Under the pieces are notes generated by a model that did not search any database, was not told the DNA's origin, and was given only the letters and a program-made list of their open reading frames with translations. The position numbers were made by a program, and so were the translations under genes. From Jackrogersella multiformis (Eukaryota > Ascomycota > Sordariomycetes > Xylariales > Hypoxylaceae), in contig CADCXD010000009.1 in assembly GCA_902806575.1 (NCBI GenBank), positions 558,001 to 622,000 of the forward strand: DNA of 64,000 nt, read 5' to 3'. Of this stretch, positions 1 through 11,083 are shown piece after piece (position 1 is the first letter of the stretch; the number at the start of each line of letters is the position of its first letter).

Positions 1-1
1 A

Positions 2-2374
2 TTGCAGAGGGAATGTCCGATCCGGGCTGAGATCATCGAAGAAGTATCAGAACTCGACCTGATGGTGAGGATGGTCGAAATCGTAAGGACACATGACCCA
101 GATATTCTCACCGGATACGAGGTTCATGGAAGTTCATGGGGGTACCTGATCGAGCGAGCAAGATTCAAATATGACTATAATCTATGTGATGAGTTCTCGC
201 GGATGAAGAGCCAATCGTTTGGACGTTTCGGGAAAGAAGCTGATCGGTGGGGATTCAACACTACTTCGACAATCCGAGTCACTGGAAGACACATGATCAA
301 TATCTGGCGAGCTATGCGATCAGAGCTCAATCTACTGCAATACACGATGGAAAATGTCGTATGGCATTTATTACATCGTCGAGTCCCACACTATCCCTGG
401 CATACCTTGACAGAATGGTATGTTGGGGGTAAGCATCGAGACTTGAGCAAGCTTCTTCGATACTACTTGAGCCGTACGAAACTCGATATTGAGATCTTAG
501 AAGCGAATGAGCTCATCCCGCGAACGAGCGAACAAGCACGGCTTTTAGGCGTGGACTTCTTTTCTGTCTTCTCCCGCGGATCTCAGTTCAAAGTCGAATC
601 AATCATGTTCAGGATTGCGAAGCCGGAGAACTTTGTCATAGTCTCGCCTGATAGGAAACAAGTTGGAAGCCAGAATGCGCTCGAATGTCTTCCTCTCGTT
701 ATGGAACCTCGAAGCGCATTCTACAACAGCCCTTTGATAGTCCTCGACTTCCAGAGCTTGTACCCTAGCGTCATGATTGCCTACAATTACTGCTATTCAA
801 CATTTCTCGGTCGCATCGTCAATTGGCGAGGCACGAGCAAGATGGGCTTCGCGGATTATCAACGGCAACAGGGACTCTTGGAGCTTCTCAAAGACTACAT
901 CAACATAGCCCCTAACGGCATGATGTACTGCAAGGCAGAGATACGGAAGTCATTACTAGCAAAGATGTTAACGGAGATTCTGGAAACACGAGTGATGGTG
1001 AAGAGCGGAATGAAGCAAGATAAAGACGATAAGACATTGCAGCAGCTCCTCAACAACAGACAACTCGCTTTGAAACTCCTCGCAAACGTCACATACGGAT
1101 ACACGTCGGCGTCATTCTCAGGCCGCATGCCCTGCTCCGAAATAGCGGACAGCATTGTGCAAACTGGGCGCGAAACTCTTGAGAGAGCGATAGCCTTGAT
1201 CCATTCCGTGGAGAAATGGAAAGCAGAAGTCGTCTACGGCGATACTGACAGTTTGTTCATCTATCTGCCGGGCAGGACTAAAGACCAAGCGTTCGATATC
1301 GGCAACGAGATTTCCAAAGCGATAACTGACATGAATCCTCGGCCGATCAAACTCAAATTCGAGAAGGTATACCACCCGTGCGTACTACTTGCGAAGAAGC
1401 GCTACGTCGGCTATAAGTACGAGAGCAAGGACCAAATCAAGCCCGAATTCGACGCCAAGGGTATCGAGACGGTCAGGAGAGACGGAACGCCCGCCGAACA
1501 GATGATAGAGGAGAAGGCACTCAAGATCCTCTTCGAGACGGCGGACCTCAGCCAAGTCAAATCGTATTTCCAGAAGCAGTGCGAGAAGATCATGCGCGGG
1601 GCCGTGTCGATACAAGACTTCTGCTTCGCACGAGAAGTCAAGCTGGGAACCTACAGCGACCGAGGACCGCCGCCGCCGGGGGCCCTGATAAGCACGAAGA
1701 AGATGCTCGAGGACGCGCGGGCAGAGCCGCAGTACGGCGAGCGCGTGCCGTACGTGGTGGTGGCGGGGGCGCCCGGGGCGCGGCTCGTCGACCGGTGCGT
1801 GGCGCCGGAGGAGCTGCTGGGGGCCCCGCACCTGCGGCTCGACGCCGAGTACTACATCGCGAAGAACCTGATCCCGCCGCTCGAGCGCATCTTCAACCTG
1901 GTCGGCGCCAACGTGCGCCAGTGGTACGACGAGACGCCCAAGGTGCAGCGCATCCACCGCGTCGCCGGCGCCGGCGCCGGCCGCAGGATCCTCGAGTCCT
2001 ACATGGCGGCCGCCGCGTGCCTCGTCTGCGGCTCCAAGACCGCCAGGCGCGCCGAGGGCGAGTCCGCCTGCGCCAGGTGCCGCCGCAACGCCCCCGCCAG
2101 CCTGCTCAGGCTGCACGCGCGGCTCAACGCCGAGCACGCGAAGCTGGCGGACGTCACGAGCGTGTGCCGCAGCTGCGCCGGCGTCGCGATGCTGGATGAG
2201 GTGCTGTGCGATAGCAAGGATTGCCCTGTGTTCTACACCCGCATGAAGCAGCAGGCGAGGTACGCTGCTGAGAGGGGCGTGGTCGAGCCGGCTGTGAAGC
2301 AGCTCTTGGAGGAGGATGGAGGAGGAGGGGGACGGGGACGGGGACGGGGAGGGAAGGGGGAGTTGCTGTGGTAG
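2..2374 (+). CDS. REV3: DNA polymerase zeta catalytic subunit, C-terminal part (5' end outside window)
   Basis: Family-B polymerase of translesion synthesis, working in the nucleus with Rev7. The frame is open at the left edge, so only the last 790 residues or so are present; the full fungal protein is roughly twice as long. In order: a DPDILTGYE segment of the exonuclease-like region (about residue 32 of the visible part), polymerase motif A DFQSLYPSV (249), motif B KLLANVTYGY (about 362), motif C YGDTDS (about 413), then two C-terminal cysteine clusters, CLVCG...CARC (nt about 2015-2080) and CRSC...CDSKDC (nt about 2160-2225). In the family the second cluster binds a 4Fe-4S centre needed for accessory subunits. 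All catalytic motifs look intact and no intron is seen. The last third, from about nt 1660, is much richer in G+C than the rest. The tail after the second cluster is a short Gly/Arg-rich run. The identification is very secure. Confidence 0.96.
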   Translation: MQRECPIRAEIIEEVSELDLMVRMVEIVRTHDPDILTGYEVHGSSWGYLIERARFKYDYNLCDEFSRMKSQSFGRFGKEADRWGFNTTSTIRVTGRHMINIWRAMRSELNLLQYTMENVVWHLLHRRVPHYPWHTLTEWYVGGKHRDLSKLLRYYLSRTKLDIEILEANELIPRTSEQARLLGVDFFSVFSRGSQFKVESIMFRIAKPENFVIVSPDRKQVGSQNALECLPLVMEPRSAFYNSPLIVLDFQSLYPSVMIAYNYCYSTFLGRIVNWRGTSKMGFADYQRQQGLLELLKDYINIAPNGMMYCKAEIRKSLLAKMLTEILETRVMVKSGMKQDKDDKTLQQLLNNRQLALKLLANVTYGYTSASFSGRMPCSEIADSIVQTGRETLERAIALIHSVEKWKAEVVYGDTDSLFIYLPGRTKDQAFDIGNEISKAITDMNPRPIKLKFEKVYHPCVLLAKKRYVGYKYESKDQIKPEFDAKGIETVRRDGTPAEQMIEEKALKILFETADLSQVKSYFQKQCEKIMRGAVSIQDFCFAREVKLGTYSDRGPPPPGALISTKKMLEDARAEPQYGERVPYVVVAGAPGARLVDRCVAPEELLGAPHLRLDAEYYIAKNLIPPLERIFNLVGANVRQWYDETPKVQRIHRVAGAGAGRRILESYMAAAACLVCGSKTARRAEGESACARCRRNAPASLLRLHARLNAEHAKLADVTSVCRSCAGVAMLDEVLCDSKDCPVFYTRMKQQARYAAERGVVEPAVKQLLEEDGGGGGRGRGRGGKGELLW

Positions 2375-2475
2375 GTGGTGGGGTGGGATGGGATGGGTCT
2401 ATTGGGTTGATGGGTCGATGGGGTAGAGGGTGTTGCTTGGGGTTGAGTAGATTGGTTTGGGGGAGTAAGAGAGGA

Positions 2476-2525
2476 GACTAAAAGACTAAAAGACTAAAAG
2501 ACTAGGAGATTAAGAGATTAAGAGA
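2476..2525. repeat. Degenerate short tandem repeat (AGACTAAA-like)
   Basis: Three perfect GACTAAAA units are followed by decayed copies (GACTAGGA, GATTAAGA, GATTAAGA). Simple repeat in the 3' flank of REV3, with no further function visible. Confidence 0.7.
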
Positions 2526-3271
2526 ATAAGGGACTAAATGACTAAGATGATGAATTGCATCGTTTTGTTGGGAGTGGGAGGCATTGTATGGCGTTGGAAT
2601 GAATAGGGGATAGGGGCTACAGTGGATAGGAGTTAAGCTTGATTCACCTATTTTGAGTTTATAAAGGGTTTAGATGCCTATTAAGCTACGTTATGAAGTA
2701 GGTAACTAATAAGACTTATGAGATATGAATTTTATATTCATTTACAGTTATTTAATTGCAGTATAGAGGGCTAGGATTGATTGGTCTGCCTTATTAATTG
2801 TGATAATCTAGAAGGTGTCGTGAGCACGAAGTAAGAGCGCTGGAGGACGGTGACCTGTATTTTTCAGCCACATCTTATTACAGGGGTGGTATAGCGCTTA
2901 CTTTCCCGGTAAACCCGCCAACCTAGAAAAGCCCCACGTGGCTCCTTCCGCTATGACGAGCCTTCTGGCTAAATCCTAGGAGGTCGGGTAGCTTCAGCTG
3001 CAGGTGGCTTTATCTTATCATTATTCATACCTACCAAGGTACCGGTACATCACCTGGGCAATGCTCATGAATACATATTCATTCATCTTGCATAATAATC
3101 CTATTCACATGTAAACTGTACTACGGGTAAATTACAATCCTATTTCTACACCTACTCTCTTCAACTTTGGTCCTCTTCTAAATAGAGAAGATAATAATAA
3201 TCGATTATCCATGGTCTTCGAAATCCGGCCGCCACAAAGGTTAGCAGATCCGCACCTTGTTGGCCCTTGTA

Positions 3272-3295
3272 AGCAGCAGCAGCAGCAGCAGCAGC
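3272..3295. repeat. (AGC)8 trinucleotide tract just upstream of the NVJ2 start
   Basis: Eight perfect AGC triplets end 10 nt before the chosen ATG at 3306. They are not in frame with that ATG, so they lie in the 5' leader and are not translated with this start. Confidence 0.85.
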
Positions 3296-3305
3296 TGGAG
3301 CTATC

Positions 3306-6300
3306 ATGGGTATGAGCTGGACCGGCTTCTTATTGACCTACCTCCTTGGTGGTGTCACTTTTATTCCTCTAGTCTTCGTTGTAGTGCTGCTCCATGCGCA
3401 TTACACCTTTCCAGTTCGAGATATTAGCAGCGGCACCTCACTCAATGATGACGGCAATGATGCTGACAGCATTATCCAACCCGGTGACGATACGACGGCC
3501 CTCCGGGAAGCTCAGAAGGAAGAGCCGAAACAGCGCCTCCTCGCCGAGTCAGACGTAGCCGCGGGCTACTTTGCCGTATGTCGTGACTACACACCCATGG
3601 GAATCAATGCCAGACCGATCGAGCGTTCTACCCCCGTGGGATCGGCCACCGTCGCCGCGCCGAGCCAGAGCGTGTACCAGTCCATGTACAGGAGCATCTT
3701 TGACAGGAAGCAGGCGCCTAGCCCACTCGATGACAATAAGAACGCTAGTCAGCGGCCCAAGAAAGCCGGGAATGTGTTCTATGTCGTACTCAGGTACGTT
3801 GTTAGCCACGTCTGACGCAGGTCTTTGATACAGGATTGGCTAACGTCTTATTGGTGGCAGACATGGTCATCTAATGCTATTCGACGACGACGATCAGCTC
3901 GAGGTCCGACATGTTATCTCTCTTGCCCACCACGACGTCAGCATATACTCCGGAGGAGATCCCACGCCCGAAGGCGAATTGTTCATTAAGCGGAACGCAT
4001 TGTGCTTGAGTAGGAAGACGGACGGGAAAGAGATAACCCCGGATACCCAGGTGTCGAAGCCATTCTTTCTATTCTCGGAGAACTGCTCTGCGAAGGAAGA
4101 TTTCTACTTTTCTCTACTTAGAAACCAGGAGCAGGCCTTCGCTGGTCAGCACCTTGCCCCGAAGCCCCAGCGGTTCGAGGTCAAGAATATCATATCGCTG
4201 GTTCAGAAGTTACACTCGTCCGAGGATCACATACAGACGCGATGGCTGAATGCTTTTATCGGGAGGTTATTCCTTGGTATATATAAGACTAAGGATATTG
4301 AAAACCTCATTAGGGAGAAGATCACGAAAAAGATCTCTCGTGTCAACCGACCGTCTTTCCTCTCGAGCATAAGGATACAAAACATCGACACCGGCGACTC
4401 AGCGCCGTATTTTATGAATCCGAAACTGAAGGATTTCAGCGTCGAGGGAGAATGTGGAATGGAGGCCGACGTTAAGTATACTGGCAATTTCAGATTGGAA
4501 GTTGCTGCTACGGTTCGTATCGATCTAGGTACTCGATTCAAGGTCCGAGAGGTCAATATCGTACTCGCTATGGTGTTGAGAAAGCTCGAAGGACATATTT
4601 TCTTCAAGATAAAGCCACCTCCCAGCAATCGCATATGGTTCTCCTTCCAGTCCATGCCTAAGATCGAGATGAACATCGAACCTATCGTAAGTTCGAGGCA
4701 GATTACGTACACGGTTATTCTTCGACAGATCGAGAACAGAATCAAAGAGGTAGTAGCCGAGACATTGGTGGCGCCGTTCTGGGACGATATCCCGTTCTTC
4801 AATACCGAACACAAGCAGTGGCGAGGAGGGATATTCGAAGGCGACGATGCGGTTGAGCACTCATCTGATCACGAAGCTATCGCTGCTCAACTCGGGCATG
4901 TAGATGAGCTTAGCCAGATCGAAGAGACGGGTTCTGCTGCATCCCCCGAGTTGCCTTCGTTGGAGAAGAGCCATAGTGTGCCTGTTCTGGAAGCAGCTCA
5001 GGCAACTCATCAGCAAGGATTCTGGAGCAGGAGGCTTAATTCAAAGAAGAGTCTACAAAGTGTTGGTAATCCGAGCCCATCGGCGTCGACAACGGCTCTT
5101 GATATAAAGACCCCACGAAGCTCTGCGTCTGAGGTGTTGCGCCCTGCTCGATCATCGTCCATCTCGGTATCAAGTCCTGTTGTCAGTACAGACCCCGTAC
5201 ATGCCGATACCTTCAGACCTTCGTCGAGTCCTCCGGATCGCGATGACGCAATTAGCGCCATAGCAAGTATCTCTGCGAGGTCTAAGAATAGCTCACCCGC
5301 ACATACACCTGTCGGATCACCCGGGAAGACGTCTTCGAACGCACATGCAACTAGTACTTCCACCAGCTCGTCATCTGAAGCAATTTCCGAAATGCGTCAG
5401 AACGAACAGACTCCGACAGCGCCGCTAGGAAGACGACACACCACCTCCTCTACGGCAAGTACGGAAAGTGATATGGCACGTCCACCCTCACCCGCACTCT
5501 CGAGCAGAAATTCGATCAAGAGCGGGACCGGCTCTATAGGAAAGGGCTTCTTCGCTCGGAAGGACACATCATCGTCGACGGGTTCTACGAATGGAGGAAT
5601 GCCGGAGGGGAAGCGCAATACTTTAGCTGCAATGACCAACGCGGCTGCGACGGCAAAACGCTGGGGCCTGAACGCCATACAGCGGCAGGCAGAGAGGAAC
5701 AATGGAATCAATGGACGGAAAATGTCGGATCCTCCGGTAGATCTGAACCAGCCTATGGGACGCGGTCAGCCTTTACCACCTCCGGGCACGCCGCTCCCCG
5801 GGCCCGGCAAGAAGGCGGTGCCACTGGCCGTTCCTAAGCGGAAGCCTCTTGCTCCTCCGCCAACACAGGCGCGTCAAAGCATGGGAAACCTGAACGAAGC
5901 GAACGCCGAACGGCGACCTGTACCCCCGCCTCCATTACCTTCGAGACGCAGGCGAGTGTCACAGATACATACCACCAGCAACGAGGGCACCATCAACGAG
6001 GACCATGTCCTTGTTGTCGAGGCGCCGGACGCGGACTCGGAGCCGAACAGCCCGTGTGTACGGATTGTCGAAGGCGAAGTCGAAAACGAGAACGAGGATG
6101 AAGATTACGCGGCTTCGCATGCGTACGTCCAGCCTTGGGTCGAGGACGCCGAGGAGCTGGATGGCACTATGCAAGGGGATATCGACATCGATGCTGGGAT
6201 CGATGCCGGAAGTGAGGATTTAATCGATGTAATGACGGACGAAGAGGAAATATCAACGCGGAGAAAGAGCCCGCCGGAGTTGCCTCCCAGGGAAGCAATG

Positions 6301-6447
6301 TCGGAAACGGAGATTGTAGAGGCAGATGGTGAATACGACGGCCAAGAAGAGCAACGCGAGGTAGAAGATGAGGAGGAAGAGGAAGAGGATGGGTACACAA
6401 ACTGGGTGGATAATCCTGGCCCAGATACCGTGGAGGCTGTGAGTTGA
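3306..6447 (+). CDS. NVJ2: SMP-domain lipid-transfer protein of membrane contact sites (Nvj2/Tex2 family)
   Basis: Two exons, 3306..3793 and 3861..6447, separated by a 67-nt GTACGT...CAG intron, give about 1024 residues. Splicing makes the continuous segment VVLRHGHLMLFDDDDQLEV, the start of the PH-like domain typical of this family. Order: one N-terminal membrane segment (about residues 9-31), an acidic linker, the PH-like domain (about 155-270), the SMP domain (about 289-477, beginning RWLNAFIGRLFLGIY and ending near FWDDIPFF), then a long disordered Ser/Pro-rich tail with an acidic end. Known members sit in the ER membrane at ER-Golgi and nucleus-vacuole contacts and carry ceramide or other lipids non-vesicularly. 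The start was chosen as the ATG directly before the hydrophobic segment; the ATG two codons later is also possible. The tail is much longer than in yeast Nvj2, as is usual in filamentous fungi. Confidence 0.9.
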
Positions 6448-7486
6448 GACGGAGGCTGAATAATGGAACGATGCTGGATACAAGTTCATCACACGAGCAT
6501 AGATACCTACCTACCTAGGTAACTACATTTTTTAGTCAACCGGACGGGCGGGCGGACGGAGTTAATCGCGCAGATACCTACATACACGCACACATACTTA
6601 CATACTTTCATACGACACAATACGTACGCATCGCATAGCTGAACCAGCATGTGGATGTGGATGCCATTATTCACCTCTCATCTCACCCTAGGGTTCGGAC
6701 ACGAGAACTACGCCTCTAGGCGAGGAGGGGTTTCGCCGGTTTGGAAACGGCACGGGTTACTGTATATATACCTTATATTATAACGGCGGGACTGTCGGAG
6801 CAGGTGGTTAGGCGGCGAAGGGAAGGAAGGGGAGGGATGGGAAGGGATGCTAGATATTGCATTTTGAATTCCTGTAGTTTGGTTTACATGGGTTGGGCTG
6901 AATTGGATTCTGTTTGGCTGGGGTAGTGATAGTGAAGTAGTGAAGTAGTGATTATATACATACTTACCTCCTCTACTTTAGATGACCAGATGATGATGAT
7001 AAAGATGGTGATGATGGGGATGAGTGCTTGTGCCCCCTTTCCGTAGCCTGTAGTCGTGGGTAAGCGTGATATAGGTAGGAGGTATTAAATGTGCTGCCTC
7101 CCCCCTAAGTACCCATGTGTCACTAACGTGCCATAGGTAGGTAGTTGAAATACGTATATCACAAATACATATGTAATTTAATGCTCGAATATTCGAAGAT
7201 AATGCACGATATGTTTTGACTAACAAAGGGAATGAACGGCATGTCTACAACACCCTATCCCAATTTGGGATTTATAGTTCCGTCTTGCTCGTTTGTGTGT
7301 CTGGTTGTCTTGTCAAGGGCGAAGACGTGATATGCTTTGCTCTTTAGACTGACCCTAAACTATTGACTGACTGACTGATTCTCCTATTCACTCTCCACTC
7401 TCCTATCGATGGCGCAAATTCCCAGCTCCATGGTTTGCACTTCTGCATTGTTGTACTTGGGTTAAACGAGTGAATGCCAAAGGAGC
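6448..7486. other. Intergenic between the NVJ2 and COX13 3' ends
   Basis: The two genes converge here. The stretch is low-complexity (TACATA-type runs, CTACCTACCTAGGTA near 6508) with no coding region I can support. Confidence 0.6.
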
Positions 7487-8302
7487 TTAGGTCGTCTTGT
7501 CCTTCTTGTGGTAGTTGACCTTGTCGTTCCAGCTGTTTCGTCAGGGGTGGTTAGTACTAGTTCGACGGGGGTGAAGAGAGGGAGGAGGGGGAAGAGACGA
7601 GAAGAAGCAGAAGAAAGGGAATAAAAATAGGGGGGAGGGAGACAGGAAACATACAACAGGGTCTTGTCGCCGTCGCCCCAGGGGTAGTTCTTGGAGCGGA
7701 TGTTCTGGAAGGGGTACTCGACGCGCTCCTCTAGAGGCGGGAGGTGGGACCAGTGCTCCCAGTGCTCGTTCCATAGGTTGTAGGCGTTGACGCTGGCGAG
7801 GATTAGGGCCGGGATGACGGCGCTGGGATTTTGTTAGCTTTCTGTCTGTCTGTCTGTCTGTATGCGTCGCGCCTTCGGCTGAGGGATATCTCGTTCCATC
7901 AATCATCCAGAGTGGGTTTATATTTCCAACTCTATGCGATAAAACCCATGAAACAACTCGCTTGGCCAGACTGTATCTGCCTGACGATATCTACCCGGGA
8001 AGAGATTATCGGACGAAGGGAAAGGCGGCTCTTACAAGATGGAGATTTTGCGCCAGAGCTCTGATAAACGGGTTAGCCGACCTGGTATGCTCCTCTCATA
8101 TCGGGTTGATGGACTCACCAGTGGTGGCGGCGGCGTGGTTCTTGACGGCCTCGCGCTCCTTGACGAAGGCGTTCTCGGTCGAGGCTAGGCGGCGCTGCAG
8201 GGCCGAGCGGAAGGCCGGCGCACCGTTGGCTTTGACGCTGGCGCCGCGCAGCTGGGCTGCCAGTCGCGGGGCCGAGCGCAGGATTTGTCGCTGAGGGAAC
8301 AT
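7487..8302 (-). CDS. COX13: Cytochrome c oxidase subunit VIa, mitochondrial
   Basis: Small accessory subunit of respiratory complex IV in the mitochondrial inner membrane. Four exons on the minus strand: 8302..8119, a 25-nt exon 8060..8036, 7822..7655 and 7532..7487, together 140 residues. The N-terminus is an Arg-rich presequence (MFPQRQILRSAPRLA) with RRLAST as the likely cleavage region. The small exon supplies ELWRKIS, which begins the single membrane helix; the third exon carries the conserved NAYNLWNEHWEHWSH and NYPWGDGDKT stretches, and the last exon ends WNDKVNYHKKDKTT. All phases join cleanly. Intron 2 holds a (TCTG)5 tract at 7841-7860. It lies beside APN2, head to head with it, in the conserved order flanking the ascomycete mating-type locus. 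No long open frame covers the gene, so it is easily missed. Confidence 0.93.
7841..7860. repeat. (TCTG)5 microsatellite in COX13 intron 2
   Basis: Five perfect TCTG units lie inside the 213-nt second intron (7823-8035) of COX13. Confidence 0.85.
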
Positions 8303-9014
8303 CCTGTGTTTGTTTGTGTGTTCGTTTCTGTCGAGTTCGCTGCTGTGTGTATCGATGTTCGATCTTCGTTGGTTGGTGTAGAGGGGAGACTCTTCTCTTC
8401 GTAGTATATGCGAGTTTAGGTTAGGTTCGGTAGTGGTAGTGGTAGTGATGGTGGTCTGATTTCAATGATTTCAATTGGGTCGGATTGGATTGTCGAATGA
8501 GGTCAGGTCTGATTTCATTGGCTGGCTTGCATTGGTCTAAGCTACACTAGAACTTTCTTCTTCCGAGGTATATCCGTCGGCATATGACAGGTCATGTTAA
8601 GTAAGCATGATGGCTAGGTAAGCGGTCACAGGATCTCGGGTCATTCTGGCGCAGCATAGGGAAGTAGCGCTGTGACGACCGTGAATGGACATCGCGATTG
8701 CCTATTACCTGTGAGAAATAATATGGGATCGAACAATCAAATCAGGAAGTATCGGAATATCCATTAAAGGGAAGAACGTCTAGTCTATTTTATTTTAATA
8801 AAAGGTAAAAGAGGTACCAGCATCATAGTACATCTATGTTAAATGGATACATGTACAACTTTCTTCTTCTTCAATTCCATGTGAACCCGCCATATGCACG
8901 CCTATTTCTCATGCAGCGCTCTACGTCATTGCAGCAGGAATTCGACAATGGTGATAAAACGATCGGGGTTAGACGAATGATGATTGACTAGCACATCTCG
9001 AAATTAATTTGAAC
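8303..9014. promoter_or_regulatory. Shared divergent promoter region of COX13 and APN2
   Basis: 712 bp between two start codons that face away from each other, so both promoters must lie here. I see no clear named site. The left half contains GGTAGTG and CGGATTGGATT-type runs and the right half is AT-rich. Inferred from gene orientation only. Confidence 0.55.
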
Positions 9015-11083
9015 ATGGGGGTACGCATTACTTCGTGGAATGGTTCGTGGCGCATCCTCCTACTACATATCTCGTTGTCGCGTTTGATCTCACTCACTAA
9101 TATCATATATAGTAAACGGCATTCGGTATGAAATCACATGAACTCGAATAACCATTGTTTGTTTCTAACCGTTCCAAATAGAAATCCGTTCGGATACCAG
9201 CCATGGAGTCAAAAGAGGACGTTCGAGGCTATGTTTGACATCCTCGAGGCAGACATAGTCGTCATGCAAGAAACTAAGATCCAGCGCAAAGATCTCCAAG
9301 ATGATATGGTATTAGTTCCAGGCTGGGATGTCTATTTCAGCCTACCTAAACACAAGAAGGGTATGGCAATAATAACAGGTATCTTCAATAGCCGATGTTA
9401 ACAGCCAGTATAGGATATGCCGGCGTAGCAATCTATACCCGCAACTCAACATGTATGCCTATAAGAGCAGAAGAGGGTATCATCGGGGTTTTATCTCCGC
9501 CGAATTCTTCAACCAAATTCCGAGATCTTCCTCCGGACCAGCAAATAGGGGGTTATCCAAAACCTGGTCAGCTAACGGACCTAGTCGACGAGATGGCCCT
9601 TGATTCCGAAGGCCGATGTGTCATCCTTGAGTTCCCGGCATTCGTCCTCATTGGAACTTACAGCCCGGCAAATAGTGACGGGACACGCGATGATTTCAGG
9701 ATAGGCTATCTCGACGCATTAGATATCCGAATACGTAACCTCATAGCTATGGGCAAGAGAGTCGTCCTGACAGGCGATCTGAACGTTGTCCGCTCGTCGA
9801 TTGATATCGCCAACGTCTTCGAGCGACTAAGGAAAGAAGGGGCAACAGTCGAAGACTTCTTCTCTACCTCTTGCCGCCGTCTTTTCAACCAGCTCGTATT
9901 CGAAGGAGATGTACGAGACCCAAGGGATTGGAATAGGGAGAAGCCGGCACTGTGGGATCTTGGCCGACTCTTCCATCCGACGCGGGAAGGCATGTTCACC
10001 TGCTGGGATACCAAGAAGAACACACGCCCTGCCAACTTCGGCACTCGGATTGACTACGTCCTGTGTAGTGACGATATGAAAGATTGGTTCAGCGACTCCA
10101 ATATTCAGGAGGGTCTGATGGGCTCCGACCATTGCCCGGTCTTTGCAACTTTGAAGGATACCGTGGTCATTGATGGAAAAGAAGTACACATTAGAGATAT
10201 CATGAATTCACCAGGAGTTTTTAAAGATGGTGTTAGGCTCAGGGATTGGACGGTAAAGGATCTCCTACCATTGTCAGCAAAGCTCATTCCCGAATTCGAT
10301 CGACGACGGAGCATCAAGGATATGTTTTTCAAGAAGTCTGCTGGTCCGAAGTCAACACTAGCCCCGATCAGCGAACCGTCGGAAAACGCTAACCAAGAGT
10401 CAACCAAAGTCGATTCATCGACAAAGGAAAAGTCGGTTGAAATCCCAGCACCACAGGCCGAATCAATAACTTCAACGCCTTCGCCGGCTAAGAAAAGGGC
10501 CGGTGGTCTCAAGCGCACTCCTTCCGGCACCACATCGATCAGCAGACCACAGAAGAAGACGAAGACGAAGACGAAAGCAACATTAACTAAAGAACCTTCT
10601 TCCAAGGGGCAAAGCAGCCTTACAGGTTTCTTTAAAACCATAGCAAGCTCGAGTGCGGCCCCTGAGGCAAAGGACGATGCTAAGTCAATTGGTGGACTTG
10701 ATGGTGCTTCGGATGTCGAGACGTCGATAGGATCCAGCAATGCAGATGAAGCTAAAGATACCCCCGAGCCGATCAGTCCGGATAGAGTGTTTGATCCTAT
10801 CGAGTCCAAGGAATCCTGGTCCAAGTTACTAGGCAAAAGAGTCATGCCCAAGTGCGAACATGAAGAGGACTGCATCAGCCTAGTGACTAAGAAACCAGGT
10901 GTTAATCGAGGTAAGTCACTCAAATGAGTTATATATATATAGTATTAACTTCATTTCTCAGGCAGATCATTCTTCATTTGTCCCCGGCCAATCGGGCCTT
11001 CGGGGGAGAAGGAAAAGGGAACGCAGTGGCGATGTGCTACATTCATATGGAGCAGCGACTGGAATGGGTCGCAGACAGTGTAG
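9015..11083 (+). CDS. APN2: DNA-(apurinic/apyrimidinic site) endonuclease 2
   Basis: Class II AP endonuclease of the exonuclease III family, acting in nuclear base-excision repair. Five exons: 9015..9042, a 13-nt exon 9113..9125, 9182..9360, 9414..10910 and 10962..11083, giving 612 residues. Splicing gives MGVRITSWNVNGIRNPFG, the conserved N-terminus of the fold. Catalytic motifs visible: QETK, TGDLN, the DYVLCSD strand and the terminal GSDHCP. After the nuclease domain there is a basic linker (KKTKTKTKA), a good PCNA-binding PIP box, QSSLTGFF, and a C-terminal GRF zinc finger (FFICPRPIGPSG ... WRCATFIW). The PIP box plus GRF finger are what distinguish APN2 from APN1. The last exon is only found by splicing at GAG|GTAAGT. 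In ascomycetes this gene is a standard flank of the MAT locus. Confidence 0.95.

Larger units (their letters stand above)
2375..3305. other. Intergenic REV3-NVJ2, no gene seen
   Basis: No coding stretch is supported here. The left part is G-rich low-complexity sequence running out of REV3, followed by a short tandem array of GACTAAAA-like units at about 2476-2525. The right part is AT-rich and ends in the presumed leader of the next gene, with eight AGC triplets at 3272-3295. Confidence 0.6.

Noticed and set aside
1385..2137. 250-codon open frame antisense to REV3
   Set aside because: It is the shadow of a very G+C-rich coding exon; the peptide is a repetitive Ala/Gly/Arg/Val run with no domain.
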